Assembly: GCA_023248095.1 (NCBI GenBank)
Contig: JAHFFF010000016.1
Coordinates: forward strand, 8,154 to 17,285
Direction: 5' to 3'
DNA length: 9,132 nucleotides
DNA from: Candidatus Omnitrophota bacterium
GTDB lineage: Bacteria > Omnitrophota > Gorgyraeia > 1-14-0-20-64-10
The notes under the pieces are model-generated. The model was not told the DNA's origin. It did no database searches and saw only the letters and a list, made by a program, of their open reading frames with translations. Of the stretch, positions 1 through 6,586 are shown piece by piece; position 1 is the stretch's first letter; each line of letters opens with the position of its first letter. The position numbers and the translations under genes are program-made.

Positions 1-320
1 TTCTGCTGGAGAACCTGCTGGTACAGCTGCTTGGCATCCAGGTAGGAACCCTGCGCCAAGGCCGTCTCGGCACGTGCCAGGAGGAGGCGGGCATTCTCCC
101 CTCCACCTGAGCTAACTTGCGTGCTCGGAGAGGTCTCGCGAAGCGGGGCCTCCTTTAACCGCTGGCCGGACGTTTCCGGCAGAACCTTCTCCTGCGAAGC
201 GACCTGCTCAGAGCTGGGAGCCGAGGCTGCGCGGCGCCCCGCCGCTACCACACCACCCACTGCAGCGACACTGACGATCCCCACCCCTGTGGCAATCATC
301 CATCGAAATTTCGGATTCAT
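1..320 (-). CDS. Membrane-anchored protein with probable TPR segment (partial, C-terminus outside window)
   Basis: Open from an ATG at 320 to the left edge, so only about 106 N-terminal residues are visible. Residues 8-28 form one hydrophobic segment (GVGIVSVAAVGGVVAAG core), preceded by Lys and Arg and followed by Arg-Arg, which fits a signal anchor with the rest in the periplasm. Residues 31-75 are a Ser/Pro/Glu-rich linker. From about residue 76 the pattern ARLLLARAETALAQGSYLDA, then a Tyr-Gln-Gln-rich helix, resembles the helix A/helix B pairing of a tetratricopeptide repeat. The start is supported by a GAGGG sequence just upstream. The ATG lies 7 bases after the stop of the DUF212 gene, so it is probably the distal part of the same operon. 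The TPR call is inferred from one repeat; the specific function is unknown. Confidence 0.7.
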   Translation of the reverse strand, partial: MNPKFRWMIATGVGIVSVAAVGGVVAAGRRAASAPSSEQVASQEKVLPETSGQRLKEAPLRETSPSTQVSSGGGENARLLLARAETALAQGSYLDAKQLYQQVLQQ

Positions 321-327
321 CTTTCCC

Positions 328-774
328 TCATCGGTAGACCACAACCGCGATCATGCCGCCGAGCGCTGCACCCACAAGCACTTCGACCGGCGTATGACCC
401 AACAGCTCTTTGATCCGTTCCTGGTTCATCTGGCCTTTCAGATACAACTCATCGATCAGCTTGTTCAGCGCAACCGCCTGACGGCCTGCTGCCCGCCGCA
501 CCCCTTGGGCATCGAACATGGTCACCAGGGCAAACATAAGCGCCACCGCAAAGGCCGGCGTGTGGAAACCGACCTGGTAGCCTACCGAGATGGCCAGGGC
601 GGAAACACCGGCTGAGTGAGAGGAAGGCATGCCCCCCGTCCCCAGAAACCACCGCACATCAAATCGGTGCTTCTGGCGGGCAGCTAAAATCACCTTCAAT
701 GTCTGTGCCACAACCCATGCAGTGGTGGTCGTCCAGAGGACCTTGTTTTGGAAAAGCTGCGCCAGGGGTGACAC
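328..774 (-). CDS. Divergent PAP2 family protein (DUF212, YuiD-like)
   Basis: A 148-residue integral membrane protein. The hallmark GGMPSSHSAG motif is at residues 47-56, followed by a central hydrophobic region (about 57-87), the FDAQGVRRAAGRQA stretch at 87-100, and ELLGHTPVEVLVGAALGG at 123-140. This order and the length match the DUF212/YuiD family, which is distantly related to PAP2 acid phosphatases. PAP2 enzymes dephosphorylate membrane lipid phosphates, but the substrate of DUF212 proteins is not established, so activity is inferred. The start is a GTG at 774, five bases after the stop of the upstream gene. I see no good Shine-Dalgarno sequence, so translation may depend on coupling to the gene before it. 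It lies between a CcmI-like protein and a TPR protein, and this context does not suggest a substrate. Confidence 0.9.
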   Translation of the reverse strand: MSPLAQLFQNKVLWTTTTAWVVAQTLKVILAARQKHRFDVRWFLGTGGMPSSHSAGVSALAISVGYQVGFHTPAFAVALMFALVTMFDAQGVRRAAGRQAVALNKLIDELYLKGQMNQERIKELLGHTPVEVLVGAALGGMIAVVVYR

Positions 775-779
775 GCAGG

Positions 780-1313
780 TTATTCTACCACCACTCGGTC
801 GATCAGAACATGCAGGTCCCGGGCAGGAAGCACCACGGGGCTGGCCGAAGGCTTGCCGACAAGATCTCCCACCCGGATGCTTAAATCCACCTCGGAGGGG
901 AGAGCGACTGACAGCGCTGAATGCACGCGATCCTCCGGGCCGATGGTATAGATGCAGGGAAAGCTGACCGGGTACACCTTCTTGATCGCGAGGGGATCCT
1001 TGCTTCCCGGTCCTGTCACTACAATCAAGAGGGTGTCGGACTCCTTGAGGCGGCTTTTCAGCTCGGGAAGGATGTCGACGATGCCGGTGATCTTGAATTC
1101 CACCGATGGCCTCTGCGGCATCGCGGGGTTGATGAGGTCGACTAACTCGGGCGGAATCAGATCCGTGGCGGTGTTAATCGCCTTAGTGGATTGGAGGAGA
1201 TGAGTCGGAGGGGTGAAGTTCGACTGACCCTTCAGCCAACTGTATCCGGCACCGATGGAAAACCCCAACGCCAGCGCCACAAGGAGGCTTAGAAACTGAA
1301 AGAGGCGGCCCAT
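780..1313 (-). CDS. Small membrane protein with a CcmI/CycH-type C-terminal domain
   Basis: Taken from the ATG at 1313 (177 residues). Residues 5-27 are a hydrophobic anchor (FQFLSLLVALALGFSIGAGY). Residues 71-177 resemble the C-terminal domain of cytochrome c biogenesis protein CcmI/CycH: a VEFKITGIVDI strand, DTLLIVVTGPG, then PLAIKKV, FPCIYTIG, a GDLVGKP turn and a terminal VLIDRVVVE strand. In CcmI this domain follows a TPR region that helps deliver apocytochrome c to the heme ligation machinery; here no TPR is present in the polypeptide. The assignment rests on pattern recognition without alignment. A GTG at 1340 would add nine residues (AHGNLTPT after the start) and lie nine bases after the upstream stop; neither start has a clear ribosome site. 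The ATG is inside an inverted repeat (1307-1338). It is probably co-transcribed with its neighbours. Confidence 0.7.
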   Translation of the reverse strand: MGRLFQFLSLLVALALGFSIGAGYSWLKGQSNFTPPTHLLQSTKAINTATDLIPPELVDLINPAMPQRPSVEFKITGIVDILPELKSRLKESDTLLIVVTGPGSKDPLAIKKVYPVSFPCIYTIGPEDRVHSALSVALPSEVDLSIRVGDLVGKPSASPVVLPARDLHVLIDRVVVE

Positions 1314-1338
1314 GGTAGGCGTCAAGTTACCATGGGCC
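1307..1338 (-). repeat. 11-bp perfect inverted repeat enclosing the start codon of the CcmI-like gene
   Basis: On the plus strand GGCCCATGGTA (1307-1317) and TACCATGGGCC (1328-1338) are exact reverse complements separated by 10 bases. In minus-strand mRNA this forms a GC-rich 11-bp stem with a 10-base loop, beginning 11 bases after the stop codon of the 670-residue protein gene. The ATG of the downstream gene (1313-1311) is in the 3' arm. No T-run follows, so it is a poor intrinsic terminator. Sequestration of the start codon, or an mRNA stability or processing element, is more plausible. The repeat is observed; its function is inferred. Confidence 0.75.
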
Positions 1339-1349
1339 ACGTCGAGGTG

Positions 1350-3362
1350 TCAAACCGTCTTCCGCCGTCGGAGAAACCTCTTGAGCCCTCCGCCGAACCC
1401 GGCCAGCCCCATCAGCCCCAGAGATCCCGCCGCCCAGGGGACAGCCGGCGTGGGAACTTTCATGTACCGGACATCCATCCTCAGAACCTCCCCGGTCGTC
1501 AGCAACCGGCTGAATCGATGAGCGCGTCCGCTCTGCGGAATCGCAATCCGGAACGGAAGAACCCCCACTTCCTGAACCTGGGCTGCCATTTTGCGCAAAT
1601 CGTCCATTTCTTCGTTCTTAGCTGCAACTGAGGCTGCCTCCAAAGCAGCTGGGGCACCATAGTTGTAGCTGTCACTCTGAGATGCTGCAGCTCGGAGTGA
1701 CGTCTTCGCCTGCGCCATGCGCCCCCCTGCGAACTCAGCAGCATCTGCCTGCCTCTCGAACCGAGCAACCGTCCCTCCGGTCACAATCGTAGAAACATCC
1801 GGCAAGAACCCAGCCACCTTCAGGTGCCGCTGGAGGTTCCCGCTGAACCGAAGGCCCCACATCTCCTCCGGAAGGTACAGGCTCCAGGAGATGACGGTTA
1901 CGGGGATGTCCAGCGTGGGGCCGCGAAACCGCTCCTGACCCACCCAGTCGATCACCGATCCCTTCTCCACGTAGACCACCTCCACCGGGAAGGTCTCCTC
2001 CGGCCCGCGGGTCGCGACCAATGGAATCCGCACGCGACCATGTTCACCTACCGCCGGCTTGACCGCCCGCTGATTCACCAAAACGCTCCAGAGGGTGGCC
2101 TGGTCCGGCAAAGCCACTTCCAGCCATGGCTTCTTGTTGTTCCGCACCTGGTACACCGCCCGGGTAATCCTCTCTCCATTCGGCGAGACGATCGTGGCCA
2201 GGTGACCGTACTCCGCAATCGCCACCAGCACCGCCATCTCCTCCGGCCGGTGAATCGAAACCGAGATCCGATACGGAGCCTCCTGGTAACGGAAGGCCGC
2301 CACGGCCGGCGAAGCACTCATACCGACAAGGTCGGGCGGCAGCTCCCGGACGTCGATCCGGTGCAATCCCTCCGCCTTCAGGTTCTGCAACTCCAGGGAG
2401 GTTCCGTTGGCGATGACCAGGTAGCCGGTCAACCGCTTGGCCTCAACCGGAACCACCACCGGCAGGATGACCTCGCTGTTGCTCTCCCCTAGCGGCTGTT
2501 CCATCTCCAGGATCAATGAGGTGACGCCGACCTTCAGTGGTTCGCTGAAAGTCACCTTGACCCTCTGCCCCTGTTCCGTAGAGCTCACCTTCCAATCCTG
2601 GCCGCGGACGCTGATCACGGAAGCCCCGGCCGGCAGGTTGAACGATAGCTCCTTGTACTGCCCCTGCAGCACGTGGATCTTCAGCACCGCGAAGGTACGG
2701 AGCGACTCTTCCTGGATCGTCGCCAGGACCCGCGCATCGGCCTGATATGCCGGTTCCACCACCTCCTGTTGAATGGGACGGGCCGTCCATCTCAGATTGA
2801 TGCTGCGGGCGATCCCCAAAGAAGCAGAGAGAATCACCCTGCCCGCCTTGACCTCCTTCGTGACCGTCAACGCATCCTCCGGCGCCAACTCCACATCGGT
2901 GCGGGGAATGGTCAGCGCCAATTTGGAAAAGAGGGCCTGCGGGATGTCCATGGAGAAACCCTCAGACTCGTGATCTCTCTGCAGGAGCGTGGAAAGCTTT
3001 ACCGTCACGCGGCAGGTGCCCCGCTTCTGCACGGCAATGGCATACTGATCGTTATGGACCACCAGAACCCCCGATCCGCTCAGCTTCACCTCCGTTACTG
3101 TGGCGCTTCCGAAATCCAGCGGGATCTCCTGCAGGCCGTCCCGGAGGATCTTCACGTTCAACTCCGCCGTCAGCCGCACCACATCCCCTTCAATCTCTCC
3201 GGTGTACAATCCCTCTTGGATCGACCAACCCTCCGCCGGGATCTCCGACCCCTCAACTGTCGACTCTACAATCTTCGACGCTTCCGCCGAACTGCAGATG
3301 CCCACCGTTGCCAACAGAATCCCCAGACTCAACCCACCCCACCACTGCAGTCTCGTGTTCAT
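1350..3362 (-). CDS. Large secreted beta-rich protein with C-terminal hydrophobic/Arg tail, function unknown
   Basis: 670 residues from the ATG at 3362, chosen because AGGAGG sits seven bases upstream; a longer reading to 3407 would only add overlap with the preceding gene. Residues 1-28 look like a signal peptide (hydrophobic LSLGILLATVGI, then SSAEA). Residues 45-530 alternate short hydrophobic strands and turns with few cysteines, suggesting several beta-sandwich domains. An Ala/Ser/Gln-rich linker spans about 545-590. The protein ends with VPTPAVP (636-642), a hydrophobic Gly/Leu/Ala stretch (643-660) and KRFLRRRK (661-668). This is the layout of a C-terminal membrane anchor and also resembles an exosortase-type sorting tail. 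I recognise no catalytic motif or named family. It directly follows the VIT-VWA gene with coupled translation, so the two products may act together at the cell surface; that is inference. Confidence 0.85.
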   Translation of the reverse strand: MNTRLQWWGGLSLGILLATVGICSSAEASKIVESTVEGSEIPAEGWSIQEGLYTGEIEGDVVRLTAELNVKILRDGLQEIPLDFGSATVTEVKLSGSGVLVVHNDQYAIAVQKRGTCRVTVKLSTLLQRDHESEGFSMDIPQALFSKLALTIPRTDVELAPEDALTVTKEVKAGRVILSASLGIARSINLRWTARPIQQEVVEPAYQADARVLATIQEESLRTFAVLKIHVLQGQYKELSFNLPAGASVISVRGQDWKVSSTEQGQRVKVTFSEPLKVGVTSLILEMEQPLGESNSEVILPVVVPVEAKRLTGYLVIANGTSLELQNLKAEGLHRIDVRELPPDLVGMSASPAVAAFRYQEAPYRISVSIHRPEEMAVLVAIAEYGHLATIVSPNGERITRAVYQVRNNKKPWLEVALPDQATLWSVLVNQRAVKPAVGEHGRVRIPLVATRGPEETFPVEVVYVEKGSVIDWVGQERFRGPTLDIPVTVISWSLYLPEEMWGLRFSGNLQRHLKVAGFLPDVSTIVTGGTVARFERQADAAEFAGGRMAQAKTSLRAAASQSDSYNYGAPAALEAASVAAKNEEMDDLRKMAAQVQEVGVLPFRIAIPQSGRAHRFSRLLTTGEVLRMDVRYMKVPTPAVPWAAGSLGLMGLAGFGGGLKRFLRRRKTV

Positions 3363-3369
3363 CGCTCCG

Positions 3370-3375
3370 CCTCCT
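3370..3375 (-). promoter_or_regulatory. Ribosome binding site overlapping the upstream stop codon
   Basis: AGGAGG on the minus strand overlaps the TAG stop (3376-3374) of the VIT-VWA gene and lies seven bases before the ATG at 3362. It fixes the start of the 670-residue protein and implies that the two genes are translated in a coupled way. Confidence 0.85.
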
Positions 3376-5935
3376 ATGGTTTCGTCGGCAACCAGGGTCC
3401 CAGCCAACTGCTCAGCCGGGTACCTAATGGTTGCAGATCCTGCGGCAACCCCTCGACTCCCTGCAGGAGAAGAACGATCTTCTTCCCACTCACCTGCAGA
3501 GTCAATTCAACGGAGGTCGTCAAGCCGGTCTGGCCGAGCCTTTGTCCGGAGTAGCGACTCAACCCCGCTTGATTCAGCAACTGCCAGAGCTCACGCACCT
3601 CAGCCACCGTGAGCTTGCGCACCATCCGGCGGGAGGTTTGGCCTCCAATCACCTGTGTCAGCCAGATTTCACCCTCTTTGGTGATCGTCACATACACCTT
3701 GCCCGCATCCCCCCAGGCCAACTCCAGTGTGAATTCAGGGATAGTAGTTGCCATTCCCGCCTGCCCGGTCGGGAAAGATGGTCCCTGTCCTGTACCTTTC
3801 GAGCGGCTCTCCTCCAATCCGCTGACCGCAAGGCGGTCGGAGGAAAGCTTTTCTGACTCTGAGTATTCTACGGGCGCTGGAGTGAGCATCGAAGCGCCAG
3901 CCCGTGCCAGTGAGGGCGGGCCTGTGGTCTTGTTCTGCTGATCCCTGCCAAACACCCCGTCATAGCTCACCCCCTCCGGCATCTGCACCGCAACGAGTAC
4001 CTTGCGCGGCGGGTTGTTCCCCTCCGTCACTTCCTTCTCCTCCACGGCAACAAAGGAGGTGTATGGAGACATGAGCCGGAATTTGAGTGCCAGCTCGGTC
4101 ACCGCCTTCACCACGTCTGGATTGTTCTGAGCATACTTCTGTCGCAAAAGATCCGTGATCTTCGTCCGGGCCCAAAGGGAAGCGATGGATCCATTGGCCT
4201 CCTGTGTGTCCGTAAAAGCGACGGGGATTTTGTACTCCACCTCCTTGCCGGTGATCTTCCCGCGCAGCGTCACCGTTTCCCGCGCGGCTGTCTCGTATCG
4301 GCCCACCAGGATCACCGGCTGAAAAGCGAACAGATCCGGGATGCCGGATGGGTACAACTCCTTTACCGGCAGTTTCCCCCAATCGATCTCGATGTCGGTC
4401 AGAGAAGGCCGCGCGATCCTATCGTAGAAGCGCTCCACAACCTGTTTCGTATCCTCCTGCAGGCCGAAGACCAACCCCGCCCCACGACCCACGATCCCCG
4501 CCTCCTCTATTAGATAGCGGTTCACCGAAGATCCTACGCCGAACACAAAGGTTCTCGCCTTTCCGGAATAAGTCTGAATGGCCTTGAGGATTTCTTCCTC
4601 ATTGCCGATGTAGGCATCGGTCATCAAGCAAACGATCCGCAGCCGTTTTGGATCCTCCGGGGCCTTGAGAGCCTCCAGGATCGGCTGCAACATCTCGGTT
4701 CCCCCTCCCGCGTTGATCCCGTTGATGTAGGAAAGGGCGCTTTCCACATTCTCCAGAGTGTTCGGAACCGGCTGCGGGGAGTACTTCTCAAGCGTTGAAC
4801 TGAATTTGATGATCTGGAAGGTGTCGTTCGGGTTCATGGACCGGATGGCATGCCGCATCGCCTGTTTCACCTTGGCGATCGGCTCGCCGGACATAGAACC
4901 GGAGATGTCCAGCACGAAGACCATCTCCTTCGGAGTGATCTCTTCCGATTGGAACGAGGCCTGCGGCTGGATCATCATGAGGAAGAATCCACCTCGCTCG
5001 TCCCGATGGGTCAGCAAGCCTGTCTCCGGTTTCTTGCCGGCCACCCCGTAGCGCACCACCAAATCCTTGTTGGGAATCGTGTCCCGAGGGGAAAGCCGGA
5101 TCTCTGCCCGCTGTTCTCCCTCCCGTTCGATCTTCACGTCGTGCGACGGGCAGGTGAGGCCTTGGATCGCAACACCCGCATCCAAGATGAGTCTCACTTG
5201 GATGTCATGGCCCGAACGTTGTCCCGGCTTGAGCACCGGAGGCGTAATGCGTGAAGCATCCGGCACCCGATCGGTATCCTGCGCCCAACCGCCCCCGCTG
5301 CTCTGCTGTACGGTTGAACTGCCGGGGATGTAGCGCGGGCCCACAACCATCGGGAAGGAAAACTCGTACTCCCCGCGGTCGTACTTGAGCACCTGCACGT
5401 AGGAAATAGTGACGTCGATCTCCTTCCCCGGCTCGATGTTGGCCACCGACTGCGTGAAGAGGTTGAGCCTTTCCTGCTCCAACAGGCTCGCCACGTGACC
5501 CGTCTGCTTGGCCTGTTCATAGATCTGACGCGCCTCCCCTCTTTCCTTGATCAAGCCGCGAATCGTCCGGTCTCCGATCTTCATCACCATGTCGTACACC
5601 GCCGCATTCTCCGGCAGGGGGAAGACGTAGACGGCCTCGATCTTATCGGTGAAGGGATTGTGGAACTGCTGAGTGACGGTGACGGAGGAGACCAGACCGG
5701 AGACCTCTGCCTGCACCTCCGTGTGCTTCAGGGGAACCTCCACTTTCCTTCCTTGAGGATCCGTGGTCAGCAAAGTCCCTTGGGTGATGGGACACTCCGG
5801 ATCGCCACCTGTGGAATGGTCCTCTGGAGGCGGTGCTGCCATGCAAGCATCGGCTGTTGCTGGAACCCCTATCTGCCCACCGAACACCGCCATCGCCGCC
5901 ACCACACCCAGCCACCGTTTCGTCTCCATCGTCAT
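3374..5935 (-). CDS. Secreted VIT and von Willebrand factor type A (VWA) domain protein
   Basis: 853 residues. An N-terminal signal peptide (hydrophobic core 8-20, probable cleavage after ATADA near residue 30) exports it; the cysteine at 31 lacks a proper lipobox. A VIT domain occupies about residues 50-185 (FHNPFTDKIEAVYVFPLPEN, later ANIEPGKEIDV). The VWA domain, about 335-510, has all elements of the metal-ion-dependent adhesion site: DISGS at 343-347, Thr413 in GGGTEM and Asp440 in LMTDA. It should therefore bind a divalent cation and a protein ligand. A conserved-looking segment (515-655), a Ser/Pro/Gly linker (660-733) and a compact C-terminal domain (about 734-853, ELAWGDAGKVYVTITKEGEI start) follow; I do not recognise the last one. 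There is no C-terminal membrane segment or LPXTG motif. GGGAGGAGG at 5948-5940 supports the first ATG; a second ATG at 5929 is possible. It follows the GspB-like gene by 16 bases. Confidence 0.93.
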   Translation of the reverse strand: MTMETKRWLGVVAAMAVFGGQIGVPATADACMAAPPPEDHSTGGDPECPITQGTLLTTDPQGRKVEVPLKHTEVQAEVSGLVSSVTVTQQFHNPFTDKIEAVYVFPLPENAAVYDMVMKIGDRTIRGLIKERGEARQIYEQAKQTGHVASLLEQERLNLFTQSVANIEPGKEIDVTISYVQVLKYDRGEYEFSFPMVVGPRYIPGSSTVQQSSGGGWAQDTDRVPDASRITPPVLKPGQRSGHDIQVRLILDAGVAIQGLTCPSHDVKIEREGEQRAEIRLSPRDTIPNKDLVVRYGVAGKKPETGLLTHRDERGGFFLMMIQPQASFQSEEITPKEMVFVLDISGSMSGEPIAKVKQAMRHAIRSMNPNDTFQIIKFSSTLEKYSPQPVPNTLENVESALSYINGINAGGGTEMLQPILEALKAPEDPKRLRIVCLMTDAYIGNEEEILKAIQTYSGKARTFVFGVGSSVNRYLIEEAGIVGRGAGLVFGLQEDTKQVVERFYDRIARPSLTDIEIDWGKLPVKELYPSGIPDLFAFQPVILVGRYETAARETVTLRGKITGKEVEYKIPVAFTDTQEANGSIASLWARTKITDLLRQKYAQNNPDVVKAVTELALKFRLMSPYTSFVAVEEKEVTEGNNPPRKVLVAVQMPEGVSYDGVFGRDQQNKTTGPPSLARAGASMLTPAPVEYSESEKLSSDRLAVSGLEESRSKGTGQGPSFPTGQAGMATTIPEFTLELAWGDAGKVYVTITKEGEIWLTQVIGGQTSRRMVRKLTVAEVRELWQLLNQAGLSRYSGQRLGQTGLTTSVELTLQVSGKKIVLLLQGVEGLPQDLQPLGTRLSSWLGPWLPTKP

Positions 5936-5951
5936 CGCGCCTCCTCCCTTG

Positions 5952-6500
5952 TTACCCTGTTAGACCTTCTGACCGCTCCACCCCGAGAAAAAATTCCTTC
6001 CCCTGAAAAGAAACCTTCACGCCGTCCGCGGAAACTTCCAGCACCTTCACTCCCTCCTTGGCCTCAGAGACAGAGAGGGTTTCTCCCTCCGAGACAATCC
6101 GGCGGTTGATGATCGCCTGCGGCCGGCCGACTCCCCAGAACAAGCCCTGGACTCGCAGGACCGGCAACGGAACCTCCGGTGCGTTCGGCTGCACGGCATC
6201 CACCGGATGCTGCACCGGGGGCGTAGGCGGCTGGATGCGTGCCAGCAACCTGTCCTTCAAAAGCGTGGGCAGATCAAACGGATCCCGAGGGATGGCTAGA
6301 TCGATCGGAGCCTGTTGGGCAGGAAGCTTCGTGGGAACATCGGCAAGCACCCCTTGGCCACCCCGGCCTGTCCGAGGCAGGCTTGTACTTGAGCTTATCG
6401 GGGAATTCCCGATCCCACCCGCAACAAGGAGTGCCCAGATCGCTACGAAAAAGAACAGCAAAGGGAACAACATGGTTTGAATCCAACTCATATTTCTCAT
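5952..6500 (-). CDS. GspB/PilP-like single-pass membrane protein
   Basis: 182 residues from the ATG at 6500, which has AGGAG eight bases upstream; an in-frame extension to 6527 lacks this. A short N-terminus and hydrophobic segment (about residues 8-28, LFPLLFFFVAIWALLVAG) anchor it in the inner membrane. A Pro-rich periplasmic stretch containing a DPF motif (73-75) leads to a compact C-terminal domain (113-173) with LRVQGLFWGVGRPQAIINRR, GETL, and GVKVLEVSADGVKVSFQGKE. This small beta domain is the type found at the end of GspB (T2SSB) and, more distantly, in GspC and PilP, proteins that link inner-membrane secretion or pilus parts to the outer-membrane secretin. No other secretion gene is on this strand in the window. 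It is the first gene after an ECF-type promoter (6532-6559), so it probably heads a sub-operon with the VIT-VWA gene. Confidence 0.8.
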   Translation of the reverse strand: MRNMSWIQTMLFPLLFFFVAIWALLVAGGIGNSPISSSTSLPRTGRGGQGVLADVPTKLPAQQAPIDLAIPRDPFDLPTLLKDRLLARIQPPTPPVQHPVDAVQPNAPEVPLPVLRVQGLFWGVGRPQAIINRRIVSEGETLSVSEAKEGVKVLEVSADGVKVSFQGKEFFLGVERSEGLTG

Positions 6501-6531
6501 GGGTCCGACTCCTTTCTCCGTTCTCAAGGAA

Positions 6532-6559
6532 TCAGACCCCGGCAGGCGGAAAAGGTTCC
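6532..6559 (-). promoter_or_regulatory. Predicted ECF sigma promoter upstream of the GspB-like gene
   Basis: Reading the minus strand, GGAACCT (6559-6553), a 15-base spacer, then GTCTGA (6537-6532). This fits the known ECF group pattern of GGAAC, about 17 bases, GTC. It matches the promoter in front of the sigma gene at 22 of 30 positions, including a shared CGGGGTCT at the -10 end. Transcription would start near 6526, giving a leader of about 26 bases that contains the AGGAG site for the ATG at 6500. It lies in the only sizeable gap of the minus-strand gene run. The motif is observed; its use by the linked sigma factor is inferred. Confidence 0.72.
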
Positions 6560-6586
6560 AGGAAAAATTGAGGGAAGGGGTGGAAC

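Noticed and set aside
45..69. Plus-strand GGAAC followed by GTCTCG, resembling an ECF promoter
   Set aside because: The gap between GGAAC and GTC is only 14 bases against 17 in the two good sites. It lies inside a coding region on the opposite strand from the operon.
3363..3407. Longer N-terminus for the 670-residue protein starting at 3407
   Set aside because: The AGGAGG at 3375-3370 positions the ATG at 3362, and the signal peptide begins properly there. The extension only overlaps the VIT-VWA gene.
2673..3554. 293-codon open frame on the plus strand, with similar long frames at 1824-2492 and 5495-6109
   Set aside because: They are antisense to well-supported genes, have Arg/Pro/His-rich composition without recognisable domains, and lack ribosome sites. 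High GC leaves such shadow frames.
5839..5847. Cys31 of the VIT-VWA protein as a lipoprotein attachment site
   Set aside because: The residues before it (TADA) do not fit the lipobox, which needs Leu/Val/Ile at -3. A standard signal peptidase I site is more likely.
6555..6586. Inverted repeat GTTCCA / TGGAAC just after the anti-sigma stop, followed on the minus strand by CTTTTCC, as a possible terminator or attenuator
   Set aside because: The stem is only 6 bp with a 20-base loop and a broken U-run. The GGAAC half is better explained as the -35 element of the ECF promoter at 6532-6559.
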